Below are positions 17,853 through 25,804 of a DNA stretch of 64,000 bases, in pieces. The notes below the pieces were generated by a model. The model saw nothing but the letters and a program-made list of their open reading frames with translations. It was not told the DNA's origin and did not search any database. This stretch comes from Gordonia sp. 'Campus'. Its GTDB lineage: Bacteria; Actinomycetota; Actinomycetes; Mycobacteriales; Mycobacteriaceae. Within the stretch, counting starts at the first letter, position 1; every line of letters begins with the position of its first letter. The stretch is taken from positions 1 to 64,000 of the forward strand of contig NZ_JAKOIW010000005.1 of NCBI RefSeq assembly GCF_022206305.1, written 5' to 3'. The position numbers and the translations under genes are program-made.

Positions 17853-20057
17853 GTGAGCGCGCCCGCGCCGACGCCGGACATCGCTCCGACCGAGATCCTG
17901 GTCCTGTCGTCAGCGGCGGGGCGGGTCCGCATGACGGTGCCCTGGTTGCGCGGTCCCGGACGAGGGGCGGCCGATCGTCGCGCCGTAGCCATCGAGGAGA
18001 GCGTAGCCCGGGTCGCGGGTGTGCGCGCAGTGCATGCCTACCCCCGGACGGCGTCGGTCGTCGTGTGGTTCCGGGCCGACACCGATCGCGCCGCCATCGA
18101 CCACGCCATCGCGGCGGCCACTGCGGCGGACCCGGCCAATCTTCCTGACCGTCAACCACATTCGGCGGATGTGACGAATGCCGACCTGCTACGCATGGGT
18201 GTCGGCGCAGCGGCCCTCGTACTGCTGGGCTTCCGCCGCTACGGGTTTCGTCGGCCGCCTCTGCTCGGCCCGGCGTCGCGCACGGTGGCCACCGGAGTCA
18301 CGATCTTCTCCGGGTACCCCTTCCTCAGCGGCGCCCTGCGCTCGCTGCGCGGTGGGCGGGCCGGCACCGACGCCCTGGTGTCGGCGGCCACCATCGCGAG
18401 TCTGCTGCTCCGCGAGAACGTCGTCGCCCTCACGGTGCTCTGGCTGCTCAACATCGGAGAGTTCCTGCAAGACCTGACCCTCCGACGCACCCGCCGCGCG
18501 ATCACCGACCTGCTCCGCGGAACGCAGGACACGGCGTGGGTGCGTCTCGAGGACGGCACCGAGGTCCAGGTGCCCATTGATGCACTGCATGTCGGCGACG
18601 CGGTCATCGTGCACGAGCAGGTCGCGGTTGCGGTCGACGGTGTGGTCGTCGACGGCGAGGCCGTGGTGGACCAGTCCGCGCTGACGGGCGAGAACCTGCC
18701 GGTGACCAAGCACATCGGCGACCGTGTACAGGCCGGTTCGGTGGTCCTCACCGGACGGATCGTCATCGAGGCCGACGCCGTCGGCGACGACACCTCGATC
18801 GGGCGCATCATCGGCCGGGTCGAGGAGGCCCAGCGTGATCGCGCGCCCATCCAGACTGTCGGCGAGAACTTCTCCCGCCGGTTCGTACCGGCCTCGTTCG
18901 CGATGGCGGCCCTGACGCTGGCCGTGACCAGGGATCTTCGTCGCGCGATGACCATGCTGCTCATCGCCTGTCCCTGTGCGGTGGGACTGTCCACGCCCAC
19001 CGCGATCAGCGGGGCCATCGGCAACGGCGCGCGCCGCGGCATCCTGATCAAGGGCGGCTCGCACCTCGAGGCGTCGGGCCGCATCTCCGCGGTGGTGTTC
19101 GACAAGACCGGGACGCTGACCGTCGGACGCCCGGTCGTCACCAACGTGGTCTCGTTCTCCGACGACTGGCAGCCCGAACAGATTCTCGCCTACGCGGCGA
19201 GTTCCGAGATCCACTCGCGTCACCCGCTCGCCGAGGCGGTGATCCGCTCCACCGAGGAACGACGCATCGAGATCCCGACCCACGCCGAGTGCGAGGTGAT
19301 CGTCGGACTCGGCATGCGCACCAGGTCCGACGATGGCCGCGTGCTACTCCTCGGCAGCCCGTCACTTCTCGACCGGCACGGTGTCGTGATCTCCGACGAC
19401 GCCCTCGGCTGGGTGGGCCGGTTGCGGCAGGCGAGTGAGACACCGCTGCTGCTCGCCGTCAACGGCACGCTGGTCGGGTTGGTGAGTCTCTCCGACGAAC
19501 TGCGACCGGAGGCCCGCGAGGTGCTCGACGCCCTGCGCGCCGACGGCGTCACCGAGATCGCCATGCTCACCGGCGACCATCCGGTCACCGCCGCCACCAT
19601 CGCGGCCGAACTCGGCATCGAGCGATGGGCCGCCGAGGTCACGCCCGACGACAAGCTGGCCGTCGTCCGCGAACTGCAGGCGCTCGGGCACGTCGTCGCG
19701 GTGGTGGGTGACGGCGTCAACGATGCTCCCGCCCTGGCCGCGGCCGACATCGGTATCGCGATGGGGCTGGCGGGAACAGACGTCGCGGTCGAGACCGCCG
19801 ATGTCGCCCTCGCCGGCGATGATCTGCGCAAGCTGCTCGACATCCGGGATCTGGGCGCCCACACCGTCGAGGTGATTCGGCAGAACTACGGCATGTCGAT
19901 CGCGGTCAACGCCCTCGGCCTGGTGATCGGCGCGGGCGGCGCTCTGTCGCCGGTGTTGGCCGCGGTGCTGCACAACGCGTCGTCGGTTGCCGTGGTGCTC
20001 AACAGTTCTCGCCTGATCCGCTACCAGGTCGACGCCGCCGACACCGTGACGCGCTGA
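17853..20057 (+). CDS. ctpC: P1B-type metal-exporting ATPase, CtpC-like
   Basis: 734 residues from GTG 17853. An N-terminal heavy-metal-associated-like ferredoxin fold lacks CxxC (GRVRMTVPWLRG, ARVAGVRAVHAYPRTASVVVWF). P-type ATPase motifs are TGEN, the transmembrane CPC (Cys373-Pro-Cys375) in ACPCAVGLSTPTA, phosphorylation DKTGTLT (Asp417), HP in SRHPLAEA, MLTGDHP and GDGVNDAPAL. The missing CxxC and the PacL partner match mycobacterial CtpC, which handles zinc and has also been linked to manganese. Export from the cytoplasm is expected. The metal is not decided by sequence. Confidence 0.85.
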   Translation: MSAPAPTPDIAPTEILVLSSAAGRVRMTVPWLRGPGRGAADRRAVAIEESVARVAGVRAVHAYPRTASVVVWFRADTDRAAIDHAIAAATAADPANLPDRQPHSADVTNADLLRMGVGAAALVLLGFRRYGFRRPPLLGPASRTVATGVTIFSGYPFLSGALRSLRGGRAGTDALVSAATIASLLLRENVVALTVLWLLNIGEFLQDLTLRRTRRAITDLLRGTQDTAWVRLEDGTEVQVPIDALHVGDAVIVHEQVAVAVDGVVVDGEAVVDQSALTGENLPVTKHIGDRVQAGSVVLTGRIVIEADAVGDDTSIGRIIGRVEEAQRDRAPIQTVGENFSRRFVPASFAMAALTLAVTRDLRRAMTMLLIACPCAVGLSTPTAISGAIGNGARRGILIKGGSHLEASGRISAVVFDKTGTLTVGRPVVTNVVSFSDDWQPEQILAYAASSEIHSRHPLAEAVIRSTEERRIEIPTHAECEVIVGLGMRTRSDDGRVLLLGSPSLLDRHGVVISDDALGWVGRLRQASETPLLLAVNGTLVGLVSLSDELRPEAREVLDALRADGVTEIAMLTGDHPVTAATIAAELGIERWAAEVTPDDKLAVVRELQALGHVVAVVGDGVNDAPALAAADIGIAMGLAGTDVAVETADVALAGDDLRKLLDIRDLGAHTVEVIRQNYGMSIAVNALGLVIGAGGALSPVLAAVLHNASSVAVVLNSSRLIRYQVDAADTVTR

Positions 20058-20067
20058 GGAGCTCCAG

Positions 20068-21408
20068 GTGACCGAACTGCCGACGACGACCACGACGTTC
20101 GACTGCCCGGCCGGCACCGTAATCGGCCGGGTGACCGGCGAAGTGGTCCGTGCCACCGGGATTCGATACGCACGCGCGGCCCGCTTCGAGGCGCCGACGC
20201 CGCAACCGGCGTCGACGACGCCGATCGATGCGACAGCGCTGTCTCCTGCCTGTCCTCAAGGGAACGGGGAGGGCATCGTCGACAACGCATTCGGCGAGGC
20301 AGCGCTGGGTGACCTGGTCGCGGACGAACACGCGCAATACCTGTCGGTCACCGTGCCCGCCGATCGCCGGCCCGATGAGATCCTGCCCGTGATGGTGTGG
20401 ATCCATGGTGGCTCGTACATCATCGGCGCCGCCGATGCTCCCTGCCACGACCCGTCGGCGCTGGTCGCCGAGCAACGGGTGGTCGTCGTGTCGGTGACCT
20501 ATCGACTCGGCTTGTTCGGCTTCCTCGGCGACGGTGTCACGCGCCCGGCGAATCTCGGCCTGCTCGACATGATCGAAGCCCTCCGATGGGTGCAACGCAA
20601 CATCGCAGGCTTCGGAGGTGACCCCGATGCGGTCACCGTCTTCGGCGAATCGGCCGGTGGTGACGCGGTCGCGCAACTGATGGCGGCCGACGGGGTGCCG
20701 GGCCTGTTCCACCGGGCCATCATCCAGAGCGCGCCCCTCGGCATCACCCGTCGCCGCGAGCGGCTGCACGCCGACATGTTCGCCGCATCGCACGAGGTGT
20801 CGGCTTCCGCGACGGTCGAAGAGGTCCTCGCTGTCCAGGAGTCGATGATGGGTCTCAAAGCGGTTCTGCAGCACGGACTTCCCGCCTTCATGTCCTTCGG
20901 TCCCCAGTACGGTCACCACCCGCTGCCGCCCGAGAGCGAGGTGGACGCGATCTGGGAGCAGCGAGCCCGGGACGTCGAGATCCTGATCGGATGGAACAGC
21001 CGCGAGGCCGGGTTCTTCACCGCTGCCATCGGTGGGGTGTCGTCGTTGCCGGCGGTGCCGGTGGTCGGTTCCCGCCTGTACGAGTGCCTTGTCCACCAAC
21101 TCACCCGAGCGATCTACACCAGCGCCGCGGACCGCTTCGCGCGGCGTCACCGACGGGCCGGTGGAAAGGCAGCCCAGTACGTCATCGACTGGGGCGCAGC
21201 CGATCACCCACTTCGGGCGGTGCACACCGTCGACATCCCGCTACTGTTCGGGACTCCGGAGATCTGGTCCGGTGCACCGATTCTCGCGGGATACGATGCC
21301 GAGCGGGCCGCGCAGGACGGCAGCAGGCTGCGTCAGATCTGGGCCGGCTTCGCGCGGTCCGGATGGACTGCGCCCGCGGATGTCCCGGGTCTGATCCGCT
21401 TCCCCTGA
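20068..21408 (+). CDS. type B carboxylesterase
   Basis: 446 residues from GTG 20068, which has GAGGAGCT-like ribosome-binding sequence ahead and begins ten bases after the ctpC stop, so the two may be co-transcribed. Carboxylesterase/para-nitrobenzyl-esterase features are VMVWIHGGSYIIG (oxyanion hole), FGGDPDAVTVFGESAGGD (nucleophile elbow GESAGG) and conserved LGLLDMIEALRWVQRNI. No signal peptide, so cytoplasmic. It is shorter than the usual 490-520 residues because of a compact C-terminal half. Substrate unknown. Confidence 0.88.
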   Translation: MTELPTTTTTFDCPAGTVIGRVTGEVVRATGIRYARAARFEAPTPQPASTTPIDATALSPACPQGNGEGIVDNAFGEAALGDLVADEHAQYLSVTVPADRRPDEILPVMVWIHGGSYIIGAADAPCHDPSALVAEQRVVVVSVTYRLGLFGFLGDGVTRPANLGLLDMIEALRWVQRNIAGFGGDPDAVTVFGESAGGDAVAQLMAADGVPGLFHRAIIQSAPLGITRRRERLHADMFAASHEVSASATVEEVLAVQESMMGLKAVLQHGLPAFMSFGPQYGHHPLPPESEVDAIWEQRARDVEILIGWNSREAGFFTAAIGGVSSLPAVPVVGSRLYECLVHQLTRAIYTSAADRFARRHRRAGGKAAQYVIDWGAADHPLRAVHTVDIPLLFGTPEIWSGAPILAGYDAERAAQDGSRLRQIWAGFARSGWTAPADVPGLIRFP

Positions 21409-21419
21409 CCGCGGGGTTT

Positions 21420-21458
21420 CGTAGCGTGAATGCGCGCTATATCCCTGCTCACGCTACG
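21420..21458. repeat. 39-bp palindromic element, copy A
   Basis: A perfect 10-bp stem (CGTAGCGTGA at 21420-21429 with TCACGCTACG at 21449-21458) closes a 19-base loop, 11 bases after the carboxylesterase stop. A second 39-bp element with the same CGTAGCG ends and a related left half (16 of the first 18 bases) follows dinB at 24039-24077. It may act as a bidirectional terminator for the convergent pair. Confidence 0.7.
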
Positions 21459-21471
21459 GATTCGGAGCAGA

Positions 21472-22308
21472 TCAGTTCTCGGGGCGCTGCCCGACGCCGA
21501 TCAGTGTGTCGCAGTCGGCCTCGGTGATGCCCTCGTCGGACAATCGCTGCAGGAAACCGGCTCGGACGTCGGCGATGGCGTCGGCGTCCATGCCCGTCAG
21601 CGCACCCCTCAACCCGCTGCCGAGAACCATCGACCAGGAGAACTCGTCGGTGCGCGGAATGCGCAACTCCAGGATCGATGCCGAGGCTTCAACGGCACCA
21701 ATGGATTCCAGCCACGCGGTGATCTTCTCCTCGGTGTCGATGCGCGTGATCGGGTGCGGCGGACCGTCCGACGGCGCACGCGGACCGGGCGGTGGAGGTG
21801 TCTTCGTCACCCGGGCGATCTCGGTGAAGTACGCGCCGGTGAAGTCGTAGAGAGCGTCGTCATGCCAGACCGCCACCGCGATCCGCCCACCCGGGCGTAG
21901 GAGCGTCAGGAGTCGCCGAACGGCATCATCCATGTCCGGGAGGAAGAAAACGCCGAAACCGCAAGTGAGGGCGTCGTATTCGGAATCCCCGCGACCGGGC
22001 AGCGTTGTCACGTCGTCGACCTGGAAGTCAATGTTGCGCAGCCCCGCCGCGTAAGCGCTCGTCCGTGCGCGGTCGATCAGTTCAGCTGCGATGTCGACGG
22101 CCGTGACGTGCCCGTCAGGGCCGACGACGCGGGCGGCGGCCAGCGCGCTGGCTCCGGTGCCGGAACAGACGTCGAGGACTCGGTCGCCCAGTGCGATCTG
22201 CGCGCGTGCCACCAGGGTCTCACCGGCCGGACCCCAGACGAACGGCGTCACCAGATCGAAATCGGAACTGGTCGAGTTGAACGTCTCGGCGATGCTGGGT
22301 CGGGCCAT
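21472..22308 (-). CDS. class I SAM-dependent methyltransferase (UbiE-like)
   Basis: 278 residues. Motif I is VLDVCSGTGASALAAA (about residues 43-58), followed by GHVTAVDIAAELIDRAR, the post-I DFQVDDVTTLPG, and motif IV YDALTCGFGVFFLPDMDDAV with LLRPGGRIAVAVW, the pattern of UbiE/COQ5-type and small-molecule methyltransferases. Convergent with the carboxylesterase. The acceptor is not identifiable and no biosynthetic partner genes are adjacent. Confidence 0.85.
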   Translation of the reverse strand: MARPSIAETFNSTSSDFDLVTPFVWGPAGETLVARAQIALGDRVLDVCSGTGASALAAARVVGPDGHVTAVDIAAELIDRARTSAYAAGLRNIDFQVDDVTTLPGRGDSEYDALTCGFGVFFLPDMDDAVRRLLTLLRPGGRIAVAVWHDDALYDFTGAYFTEIARVTKTPPPPGPRAPSDGPPHPITRIDTEEKITAWLESIGAVEASASILELRIPRTDEFSWSMVLGSGLRGALTGMDADAIADVRAGFLQRLSDEGITEADCDTLIGVGQRPEN

Positions 22309-22427
22309 GAGGTCAGCGTAACCGTGATGGGAACGATTCCCGATTAAGTGGCCGACGTCTCACGGTGAACATGTCGGGTCAGCGCGAAGGTCGGACCGCC
22401 GTCACCGGCACCAGCAGTCGCGAGGGG

Positions 22428-22490
22428 TTCGTCGACCGTGCGCCCGAACTCGTCGAGTGTGCGTCTACTTTCGTCCACTGTGCGTGATCT
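22428..22490. repeat. 21-bp minisatellite, left cluster (three diverged units)
   Basis: Units at 22428-22448, 22449-22469 and 22470-22490 share the form TTCGTCGACCGTGCG with substitutions. The core GTCGACCGTGCG is the reverse complement of the core of the right-hand cluster, so the two clusters face each other. Confidence 0.75.
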
Positions 22491-22531
22491 CGGATCGCCT
22501 CGGCTACTCGGCACGCTGGGAGGGGAGAGCC

Positions 22532-22678
22532 TGTCGCACAGTCGACGGGAACGAACGCACGGTCGACGGGAACGAACGCACAGTCGACGGGAATGGGCGC
22601 CCAGTCGACGGGAACGAACGCACAGTCGACGGGAATGGGCGCCCAGTCGACGGGAACGGACGCACGGTCGACGGGTGG
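22532..22678. repeat. 21-bp minisatellite, right cluster (seven units)
   Basis: Seven consecutive 21-bp units from 22532 to 22678, each containing AGTCGACGGGAA or GGTCGACGGGAA with a CGCAC or CGCCC lead. Two unit types (GAACGCAC.. and GGGCGCCC..) alternate in units 3-6, which implies duplication of a two-unit block. Confidence 0.88.
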
Positions 22679-22818
22679 TCCATCGGCGCGATGAGCCCCG
22701 CCCTTGAGTCCGGTCGCGAGCGCTGCCTGTGACGGCGGCGTATTCGAGCGAGGGATGTCGTCGGCCGAGGGGAGTTGGCGGACGCACTACTCGGTCTGGT
22801 GCATGCCCGACCATCATG

Positions 22819-22832
22819 CGAACATATGTTCT
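22819..22832 (+). promoter_or_regulatory. LexA (SOS) box at the dinB start
   Basis: CGAACATATGTTCT contains the perfect palindrome GAACATATGTTC (22820-22831), matching the actinobacterial SOS-box pattern GAAC-N4-GTTC. It ends directly before the ATG at 22833, so LexA would cover the transcription start. Confidence 0.85.
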
Positions 22833-24032
22833 ATGCACATCGAGCGGCGTGACGCGTCGATCCTGCACGCGGATCTCGACTCCTTCTACGCGTCGGTCGA
22901 GCAGCGGGACGACCCTTCACTGCGTGGTCGGCCCGTTCTCGTCGGCGGCGGTGTCGTCCTGGCGGCGAGCTATGAGGCCAAGGCCCGGGGTGTGCGGTCG
23001 CCGATGCCCGGCCACGAGGCGCGTGCGCTCTGCCCCGATGCGGTCGTGGTCACCCCGCGGTTCGAGGCGTACATGGAGGCCAGCCGTGAGGTCTTCGACA
23101 TCTTCCACGACACCACCCCGGTGGTCGAGGGAATCTCGGTCGACGAGGCCTTTCTCGACGTCGGCGGGTTGGGCCGGATCAGCGGAACCCCGCATGACGT
23201 TGCGACGACGATCCGAAGCCGCGTCCGTGACGAGGTCGGGCTTCCGATCACCGTCGGCGGCGCGCGCAGCAAGTTCCTCGCGAAGGTCGCCAGTGCCGTG
23301 GGCAAACCCGACGGTCTGCTCATCGTCGAGCCGGGGACCGAGCTCGACTTCCTGCATCCGTTGCCGGTCCGCCGGCTGTGGGGCGTCGGTCCGGTCACCG
23401 AGGCCAAACTGCACGACGCGGGTGTCGAGACGGTGGGGCAACTGGCCGCACTGGGGGAACGCTCGTTGCGCGGCATCGTCGGTTCGGGCGCCGGCAGGCA
23501 CCTGTTCGCCCTGTCGCTCGCGCAGGATCCGCGCCGCGTCGAGACCGGCAAGCGTCGCAGTTCGATCGGGTCGCAACGCGCTCTCGGTCGTCGCCCGAAG
23601 TCCGAGGCCGACCTCGAGGCGACCATCGTCGCGATCGTCGAGCGTCTCGGCAAACGCCTCCGATCAGCCGAACGCGTGTGTCGGACAGTCATTCTGCGGT
23701 TGCGTTTCGACGACTTCACCCGCGCCACACGATCCCGGACGCTCCTCGAGCCGACCGACCGCACCGACATCGTGATGGCGTCGGCGCGCGGACTCCTCGC
23801 CGACGCCATGCCGATCATCCGCGAGCGGGGGTGCACCCTGGTCGGGCTGTCGCTGACCAACCTCGACGATCACGACAACATCCAGCTGACACTGCCGTTC
23901 GACACCGATCATGCCGAAGACCTCGATGCCACGATGGATCTCTTGCGGGACCGGTTCGGCCGCGACTCGGTGACCCGCGCGGTGCTCATCGGGCGCAATC
24001 ACGGCGACGACGCGCCGATGCTGCCCGACTAG
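22833..24032 (+). CDS. dinB: DNA polymerase IV (Y family)
   Basis: 399 residues from ATG 22833; the upstream open frame crosses the SOS box and is not used. Y-family catalytic motifs are ILHADLDSFYASVEQ and GISVDEAFLDV. The polymerase thumb follows (PVRRLWGVGPVTEAKLHDAGVETVGQLA) and the little finger starts near RRSSIGSQRALGR. It ends with NIQLTLPFD, a beta-clamp-binding motif. Error-prone translesion synthesis in the SOS response is the expected role, and the LexA box directly supports damage induction. Confidence 0.95.
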   Translation: MHIERRDASILHADLDSFYASVEQRDDPSLRGRPVLVGGGVVLAASYEAKARGVRSPMPGHEARALCPDAVVVTPRFEAYMEASREVFDIFHDTTPVVEGISVDEAFLDVGGLGRISGTPHDVATTIRSRVRDEVGLPITVGGARSKFLAKVASAVGKPDGLLIVEPGTELDFLHPLPVRRLWGVGPVTEAKLHDAGVETVGQLAALGERSLRGIVGSGAGRHLFALSLAQDPRRVETGKRRSSIGSQRALGRRPKSEADLEATIVAIVERLGKRLRSAERVCRTVILRLRFDDFTRATRSRTLLEPTDRTDIVMASARGLLADAMPIIRERGCTLVGLSLTNLDDHDNIQLTLPFDTDHAEDLDATMDLLRDRFGRDSVTRAVLIGRNHGDDAPMLPD

Positions 24033-24038
24033 GGATTC

Positions 24039-24077
24039 CGTAGCGACAATGCGCGCCAGAGGCACATTGGCGCTACG
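24039..24077. repeat. 39-bp palindromic element, copy B
   Basis: CGTAGCG (24039-24045) pairs with CGCTACG (24071-24077); inside, CAATG pairs with CATTG after one mismatch. Same length, ends and left half as copy A at 21420-21458. It starts seven bases after the dinB stop and could terminate dinB transcription. Confidence 0.7.
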
Positions 24078-24169
24078 AAATGCCAGGGCGGAACCAGGGC
24101 GCGCGAAAAGCGCAAAACGATACTTATGCGCCCAAGCGTGACTGTGATGCCGGTTACGCCAACACTTCT

Positions 24170-24201
24170 GATGTGACCACCGATGTGGTCGTCCTCACAT
24201 C
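24170..24201 (+). promoter_or_regulatory. nested inverted repeat upstream of the CitMHS transporter
   Basis: GATGTGA (24170-24176) and TCACATC (24195-24201) form outer arms. GACCAC (24175-24180) and GTGGTC (24185-24190) form a second overlapping pair. The site is 22 bases before the transporter start and is a candidate binding site for the response regulator encoded two genes downstream. Confidence 0.45.
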
Positions 24202-24222
24202 CGATGAAGAATCGAGAAGACA

Positions 24223-25713
24223 ATGTTGGTAGCACTCGGCCTCGGGATGGTCGCCACCTTCATGGTGCTGATCATCACCAAACGGGCCACGCCCGTGGTG
24301 GCGCTGATCCTCATCCCCGTCGCGTTCGGACTGTTCGCCGGCGCCGGCCTCGGCATCAGCGACATGATCACCGACGGCATCAAGGACCTCGCCCCGACGG
24401 CGGCGATGCTGTTCTTCGCGATCATCTTCTTCGGGATCATGATCGACGTCGGCCTCTTCGACCCGGTGGTCCGCGCGGTCGTCCGTGCCGTGCACGACGA
24501 TCCGGCGCGCCTCGTCGTCGGCACCGCGGTGTTGGCCGGTGTGGTGTCCCTCGACGGTGACGGTTCGACGACCTTCATCATCACCACGGCCGCCCTGCTG
24601 CCGCTGTATCTGAAGCTCGGTGTCAGTCCGGTCGTCCTCACCGTCGTCGCCGGGTTGACCAACGGCACGATGAACATCCTGCCGTGGGGCGGCCCGACCG
24701 CCCGCGCGGCGAGTGCGTTGAACATCGACACCAACGATGTCTTCGTCCCGATGGTCCCCGCCCTGGCTGCCGCCCTCGTCGTCGTGCTCCTGTTCGCGTA
24801 CCACCTCGGCGTCCTCGAACGTCGTCGCATCGGCAAGCTGGAGATCCGCGAGTCGCTGCTGGCGCCCAGGGAAGAGGTGCTGGTCGCGGCCGGCGGTGGC
24901 GGGGTCGGACTGCCGCCCAAGGGTCCACGTTCAGGCAGTTCGGGTTCCGGTGGCTCCGGTTCGGCGGGAACCGGCTCCGGCGGATACGACGACGCCCCCA
25001 CCGGCGATCACGACCTCGGCGCGGTCTCGGCTGCCGGGAACGACGACGACCGCGACGCCTCCTTCTCCGGCGTCCTCGATCCCAACCGGGAAACTCTGCG
25101 TCCCAAGCTCTTCTGGGTGAACGCCGGTCTCACCGTGGCCCTGCTGACCATCCTCGGCGCCGATGTCGTCGCCATCCCGGTGTTGTTCATGATCTTCGCC
25201 GGCATCGCTCTGGCCATCAACTTCCCGCACATCAAGCAGCAGCAGGAGGCCATCACCCGGCACAGCTCCAGCATCGTGTCGGTGGTCGCCATGGTGCTGG
25301 CCGCCGCCGTACTCACCGGCGTCTTCAACGGGACCGGGATGGTCGACGCCATCGCACACTGGCTCGCCGATGGCATCCCCGACTGGATGGGACCGCACAT
25401 GGCGATCGTGATCGGTGTCCTGTCGATCCCGCTGACCTTCCTGATGAGCAACGACGCCTTCTACTACGGGGTGCTGCCGGTGCTGTCGGAGACCGCGACC
25501 CGCTACGGCATCGACCCCACCGAGATGGCCCGCGCATCGATCACGGGCCAGACCGTGCACATGCAGAGCCCGCTCGTCCCGGCAATCCTGCTGCTGGTGG
25601 CGCTGGCCGGCGTCGGCTTGGCCGACCATCACAAGAAGGTTCTGTGGCGGGCCACCGTGGTTTCCCTGGTCATGCTCGCGGTCGGTGTGCTGGTGGGGGC
25701 GATCCCGTTCTGA
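24223..25713 (+). CDS. CitMHS-family citrate/metal-citrate symporter
   Basis: 496 residues, about 12 membrane segments. CitMHS features include the N-terminal VALILIPVAFGLFAG, AAMLFFAIIFFGIMIDVGLFDPVVR, SLDGDGSTTFIITTAALLPLY, GTMNILPWGGPTARAASAL and the C-terminal NDAFYYGVLPVL and HMQSPLVPAILLLV. The family imports divalent-metal:citrate complexes with protons. Between the two halves (about residues 205-290) is a long Gly/Ser- and Asp-rich hydrophilic loop, longer than usual. The two-component genes that follow are the typical CitA/CitB partners, so citrate-inducible uptake is likely. Confidence 0.9.
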   Translation: MLVALGLGMVATFMVLIITKRATPVVALILIPVAFGLFAGAGLGISDMITDGIKDLAPTAAMLFFAIIFFGIMIDVGLFDPVVRAVVRAVHDDPARLVVGTAVLAGVVSLDGDGSTTFIITTAALLPLYLKLGVSPVVLTVVAGLTNGTMNILPWGGPTARAASALNIDTNDVFVPMVPALAAALVVVLLFAYHLGVLERRRIGKLEIRESLLAPREEVLVAAGGGGVGLPPKGPRSGSSGSGGSGSAGTGSGGYDDAPTGDHDLGAVSAAGNDDDRDASFSGVLDPNRETLRPKLFWVNAGLTVALLTILGADVVAIPVLFMIFAGIALAINFPHIKQQQEAITRHSSSIVSVVAMVLAAAVLTGVFNGTGMVDAIAHWLADGIPDWMGPHMAIVIGVLSIPLTFLMSNDAFYYGVLPVLSETATRYGIDPTEMARASITGQTVHMQSPLVPAILLLVALAGVGLADHHKKVLWRATVVSLVMLAVGVLVGAIPF

Positions 25714-25804
25714 CCGACCACACCCCGACGCGGCGATCCGTCCCGAACGGATCGCCGCGTCGGCGTGTCTGTGGCGCCCCTGGTGCGGCACTAGGGTGAC
25801 AGGC

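Larger units (their letters stand above)
22309..22832. other. gene-free interval with minisatellite
   Basis: No convincing gene in this 524-bp gap. The reading frames across it are made of the repeat itself (Arg/Ser-rich on one strand, RTVDE-like on the other). It holds two opposed clusters of a 21-bp repeat and, at its right end, the LexA-controlled dinB promoter. Confidence 0.7.

Noticed and set aside
18189..19283. A 364-codon minus-strand frame inside the P-type ATPase gene.
   Set aside because: The plus strand carries all ATPase motifs; the antisense frame is a GC-bias artefact.
22532..22678. The regular 21-bp repeat array might be a CRISPR array.
   Set aside because: Units abut with no unique spacers between them, no cas genes are present, and the repeat also occurs inverted nearby. 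It is a minisatellite.
22344..22868. A 174-codon minus-strand frame over the minisatellite.
   Set aside because: The product is only translated repeat (RSRRLGAHSRRLCV) and the frame overlaps the LexA box and dinB start.
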